A stretch of 64,000 nt of DNA, from contig JBIKUD010000016.1 of assembly GCA_044347745.1 (NCBI GenBank), positions 4,885 to 68,884 of the forward strand, in the 5' to 3' direction. The notes under the pieces were generated by a model that saw only the letters and a list, made by a program, of their open reading frames with translations, did not search any database and was not told the origin of the DNA. The stretch is from JAIBBV01 sp044347745. GTDB lineage: Bacteria; Bdellovibrionota_C; UBA2361; JAFLCA01. Of the stretch, positions 61,300 to 64,000 are shown piece after piece; position 1 is the stretch's first letter, and every line of letters begins with the position of its first letter. A program made the position numbers and the translations under genes.

Positions 61300-63582
61300 C
61301 TAAATCTTTCGCATCTTGTCCCTCGGCACTAAACGAAACTCACGGAAATTTCCCCCTTGGTCCATTACCAAGGGGTACATGTAGTTGGTCCAGTCTAGCA
61401 ACGCAGAGGTGTCATGGCCATCTGCTCCAAGCGTCAGCTGCACTTTTCCGTCTGGACGTTGCAAAGTAAGAGTGTAGGTATCAAGGCTTGCGTAGACGTG
61501 AGGCTCTGACCAGGTATCTAGCGTATTGGTGACTACAAGCAGAGGGAGTTTTTGCGGCGCCACGCGGCCACCTCTTCCAAGTTTATGCCAAGCAATTGCC
61601 TCATGAAACATGCGAGCCGCGCCAGGATTCATGGCAGTTTCATGTTCGCTTATAAAAAGTTCTGTTCTTGAACGAGGGGCAATGCTCTGGCGAGATTCGG
61701 AGCCTAATGTTTGCCCTTTTTTCCACTGTGAATAGCCAATACGAAAAATATCAAGAAGTTCAAGGAGCGCTTGTTGCGTATGTAGATGTTTGTGGGCCAA
61801 ATTTGTTCCGCGAATTAGGGTTATGTCTCCGCGAGAGGCGCAGTATTCAAGTAAAAAGCGATGAAACTGGGAACGTGAACTAAATTGATCGTGAAAAATT
61901 ACATCATACAAAGAACGAGTCGGTGCAATAAACCCAACTACCCCATCAGGGTTATGGAAATGATCATTCAGAATCACGAGTCCATGTCGGCTAGAATCGT
62001 CGGCATTAACTGCAATAAATCCACGACCAAAAACGAAAGTAGCTGCAGCCAAGCGTGGAATATGACGGCCATGATCTGGCCAAGCTTGTGCGTAGTGCTG
62101 AAATCTATCGTATCCTGAACCGGCGGCTACAAATATTCTCTCGGGAGTAAGGCCTCTCACAATTAAGGCGTACTCTGGTGCTACCTCCGGCCGAGAAATG
62201 ACTTTGAAGGTAGCAAATCCATGCTCCGCTGCAAATCGATGCATTAGTGAACTCCGTGCGAATTGAGGGAGTTTCGTCTCGATGCTCCACGCACCAAACC
62301 CGTGATGGACATTAAGAGCTCGCCAAAAAACATATAGCGGATGTATCTCAGCTAGATGCAATTCACGTCGGCGTTGCTCCCACAGAGAAGATATAAGTTT
62401 GGTGTTATTACCCTGAAAAGTTGGACTTCGTAGGTTATAAGTCTTATCGGTAAATTGATGAAGTTTGCCAACTATATAGCCATTTTCATCTCCACTTCTT
62501 GCTAATATTGCAGCGGCGGCATGTGCTCCATATTCAAGGATAGAAGTCTTAAATTTTACAGGACCATCAAAATTGCGCTGCGCAAGTCGTTTTGCAAAGG
62601 TTATCCCTATTTGCACTGGAGCTCGGGGATGCTGAAGAAGCGCTATAGCAGGAATTACATCAAGAGCCTGCGGAAGGTAGTCACTTGCTTCTGCATGGTT
62701 GTAGAATGAAATGCTTCTGCTAAGGCTACGAGGTCTTGCCCCACTTTCAATCACCTCATTGATGGCAGTAAGAACATTAAGTAACTGTTCTGGTGAGTCG
62801 CGGCCGACCTGATTGAGAGTGTGTATGCATTCGCGAATTCTGTCGGTTATGACAAGCTGATCACGCTGCGAATAGTTTTGCTTCGTTCGAAAGTAGGTAA
62901 TCAAAGAGTTGGCGAGAAGATCTATAAATTCGGGTGTGCCTCTAGCAATGGCAAAAGCAGCCTGAGCTAGCTGTATGTCCTCTGGTTGCGAAGCTGTTGC
63001 AATTAACGTCTCGGCGTGTAGCTGCACTTGGTCAAATGAGACTCGTCTGACTCCCTTTACTTCGACGCAGCTGATAAGCGAGAGGCAGAGCCCTCTCCCA
63101 AGAGCATGAAATTGATTGTCATGGAAACGCTCCCAGAGCTTCCGAGCTTCTGGTTCTAGGAGTGCAAAATTCTCGCAGGTTTCAGCTGCTATATGCATGA
63201 ATTCTGCACGATTCAGTGTGCGAATGGGGTCAAGTCGGGGGGATTGTAAAAGTTCGTACCAGACCGCCTCTAAAACTCTGACGGCAGGGATATGGGCTGC
63301 TTTTGCTTGTGAAATAAGCATAGCCACTTGAACTGCTGAAGCTTCGCTTGGGTAACGGGCGCCAAGTTTGGTTAAAATCGTGAGAGTTAAGGTTGGTTCG
63401 ATACCGCAAGTTTGTGCTTCTGCCAGTAGTGTTAGTCCAAGTTCGATCCAGGGAGGGCTTGTGCGTTCACGAAGCTGTACTGTCGTGTGAGATAAAGAAT
63501 GTGTGAGCGAATGAAATTCATTCGAACTGGACGGCAATGGTTCTGCCGGAATGTGTGAGGTTCGGTGAGGCTCCGCTTGCAT
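61300..63582 (-). CDS. Unrecognised 760-residue protein
   Basis: No family recognised and no signal peptide. Residues 1-330 are mostly helical and read like irregular helical repeats (LTLTILTKLGARYPSEASAV, PEFIDLLANSLITYFRTKQN). Residues 330-760 look alpha/beta with many His and aromatic residues (VFWRALNVHHGFGAW, LVILNDHFHNPDGVVGFIAP, DVIFHDQFSSRSQFHRFLLE), which suggests an enzymatic domain rather than a scaffold. The C-terminus, QLTLGADGHDTSALLDWTNY, has beta-strand character. First gene of a unit with the proline-rich peptide and the GT-C-like protein. Confidence 0.75.
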   Translation of the reverse strand: MQAEPHRTSHIPAEPLPSSSNEFHSLTHSLSHTTVQLRERTSPPWIELGLTLLAEAQTCGIEPTLTLTILTKLGARYPSEASAVQVAMLISQAKAAHIPAVRVLEAVWYELLQSPRLDPIRTLNRAEFMHIAAETCENFALLEPEARKLWERFHDNQFHALGRGLCLSLISCVEVKGVRRVSFDQVQLHAETLIATASQPEDIQLAQAAFAIARGTPEFIDLLANSLITYFRTKQNYSQRDQLVITDRIRECIHTLNQVGRDSPEQLLNVLTAINEVIESGARPRSLSRSISFYNHAEASDYLPQALDVIPAIALLQHPRAPVQIGITFAKRLAQRNFDGPVKFKTSILEYGAHAAAAILARSGDENGYIVGKLHQFTDKTYNLRSPTFQGNNTKLISSLWEQRRRELHLAEIHPLYVFWRALNVHHGFGAWSIETKLPQFARSSLMHRFAAEHGFATFKVISRPEVAPEYALIVRGLTPERIFVAAGSGYDRFQHYAQAWPDHGRHIPRLAAATFVFGRGFIAVNADDSSRHGLVILNDHFHNPDGVVGFIAPTRSLYDVIFHDQFSSRSQFHRFLLEYCASRGDITLIRGTNLAHKHLHTQQALLELLDIFRIGYSQWKKGQTLGSESRQSIAPRSRTELFISEHETAMNPGAARMFHEAIAWHKLGRGGRVAPQKLPLLVVTNTLDTWSEPHVYASLDTYTLTLQRPDGKVQLTLGADGHDTSALLDWTNYMYPLVMDQGGNFREFRLVPRDKMRKI

Positions 63583-63722
63583 GTCTTAAAACTTCAAAAA
63601 CACAAAGACCTAAAGAGCTTGGGCTCGACCTCATTTGAAAGGTGGCGCGCGCGCCAACTATATGAAATTTCTGTACTCTATCCCAGAAAAATTAGGGTTA
63701 TTTGGATTTGGAGGTAAACTCC

Positions 63723-63884
63723 TTAAAACCCTGAATTTTTAAGGAGCTCTTGGATATTAAGAGGTTTATTCAGAGCATCAATTTCGTCGCGACTTGGATT
63801 CTGTAGCCACCCACTCCAGAAACTCTCATCTCGATCCCAGGCGAGTTCTATTCCGTTGTTATCAGGGTCATGCGTATATACCGC
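63723..63884 (-). pseudogene. C-terminal fragment of a glyoxalase/VOC-family protein
   Basis: 54 codons read AVYTHDPDNNGIELAWDRDE and on to a TAA at 63725-63723. The stretch HDPDNNGIELAWDRD is the C-terminal metal-site motif of vicinal-oxygen-chelate proteins (usual form DPDGNGIEL). Directly upstream in frame lies a TGA, so the N-terminal part is missing. The break point coincides with the inverted repeat at 63875-63939, pointing to disruption by insertion or rearrangement. I saw no continuation of the gene between 63940 and 64000. Confidence 0.65.
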
Positions 63885-63939
63885 TCACGAAATGAATTTC
63901 CGTCTTTAGCCACTGTAAACTTGAGGTGAGCGGTATATA
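63875..63939. repeat. 14-bp inverted repeat with 37-base loop
   Basis: TATATACCGCTCAC (63875-63888) and GTGAGCGGTATATA (63926-63939) are exact reverse complements. One arm forms the truncated end of the glyoxalase-like fragment. It may be a small insertion element (MITE-like) or the scar of an inversion. The 140 bases between the 760-residue gene and the fragment (63583-63722), and the bases after the repeat, show no gene. Confidence 0.75.
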
Positions 63940-64000
63940 GCGAGGCAGAGCCGAGCCAGGAGCAAATATACTGAGCGTTATGTAAATGAGTCGCCCGCAG

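Noticed and set aside
61014..61469. Plus-strand frames opposite the proline-rich peptide gene
   Set aside because: Gly/Trp/Arg-rich translations are the antisense of a proline-rich stretch and overlap two better-supported genes.

Overview
The window is chromosomal DNA from a Gram-negative bacterium of moderate base composition. Several features point to a deltaproteobacteria-like lineage (Myxococcota, Bdellovibrionota or SAR324 relatives). These are a dnaA-dnaN-recF-gyrB replication block, an atpI-atpB-atpE cluster separated from the other ATP synthase genes with a signal-peptide-like leader on subunit c, a protein of the MXAN_5187 C-terminal family, a flagellin and heptose-nucleotide genes. 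This placement is an inference from gene content. I saw no rRNA, tRNA or CRISPR array.

Layout. 1-3.2 kb: a heterodimeric ABC exporter whose first half is cut by the window edge. 3.3-7 kb: NADP isocitrate dehydrogenase, an MXAN_5187-type protein and glmU, followed by a gene-free stretch with a 90-bp direct repeat. 7.5-9.4 kb: a flagellin whose variable middle region is replaced by about seven beta-propeller blades. 9.6-16.7 kb: a tiny basic protein gene, then gyrB, recF, dnaN and dnaA, all on the minus strand. The dnaA-dnaN gap carries DnaA boxes and five DnaA-trio triplets, so it is the probable oriC. 17.4-19.1 kb: atpI, atpB and atpE, ending in a strong terminator. 19.1-20.0 kb: a small exported twin-CX3C protein gene put out of frame by a run of ten G, and a perfect 32-bp palindrome.

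20-27.5 kb: metabolic and housekeeping genes (trxB, biotin carboxylase, pseudouridine synthase, hexose-6-phosphate mutarotase, sugar epimerase, L-2-hydroxyglutarate oxidase). 27.7-45 kb is rich in polysaccharide and glycosylation functions: a 1952-residue protein with three GT2 and two GT4-like domains, a YfhO-type membrane protein, a tandem methyltransferase, hddA, hddC and a sugar SDR. Within it sit serS and a GC-rich gene that looks foreign. 45-54.5 kb: rnhA, typA, a MutY-like glycosylase without Fe-S cysteines, an all-HEAT-repeat protein, a HAD phosphatase, a di-heme cytochrome, and a compact operon of lytic transglycosylase, DUF5522 and a transglutaminase-like protein. 54.8-64 kb: mnmG, topA, then a three-gene set of unknown function (760-residue protein, proline-rich peptide, GT-C-like membrane protein) and a truncated glyoxalase-family fragment beside an inverted repeat.

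The glycosyltransferase, methyltransferase, heptose-activation and membrane genes could together build a cell-surface glycan. Whether they modify the nearby flagellin is untested. The most unusual items are the propeller flagellin, the five-domain glycosyltransferase, the poly-G switch and the GC-rich island.
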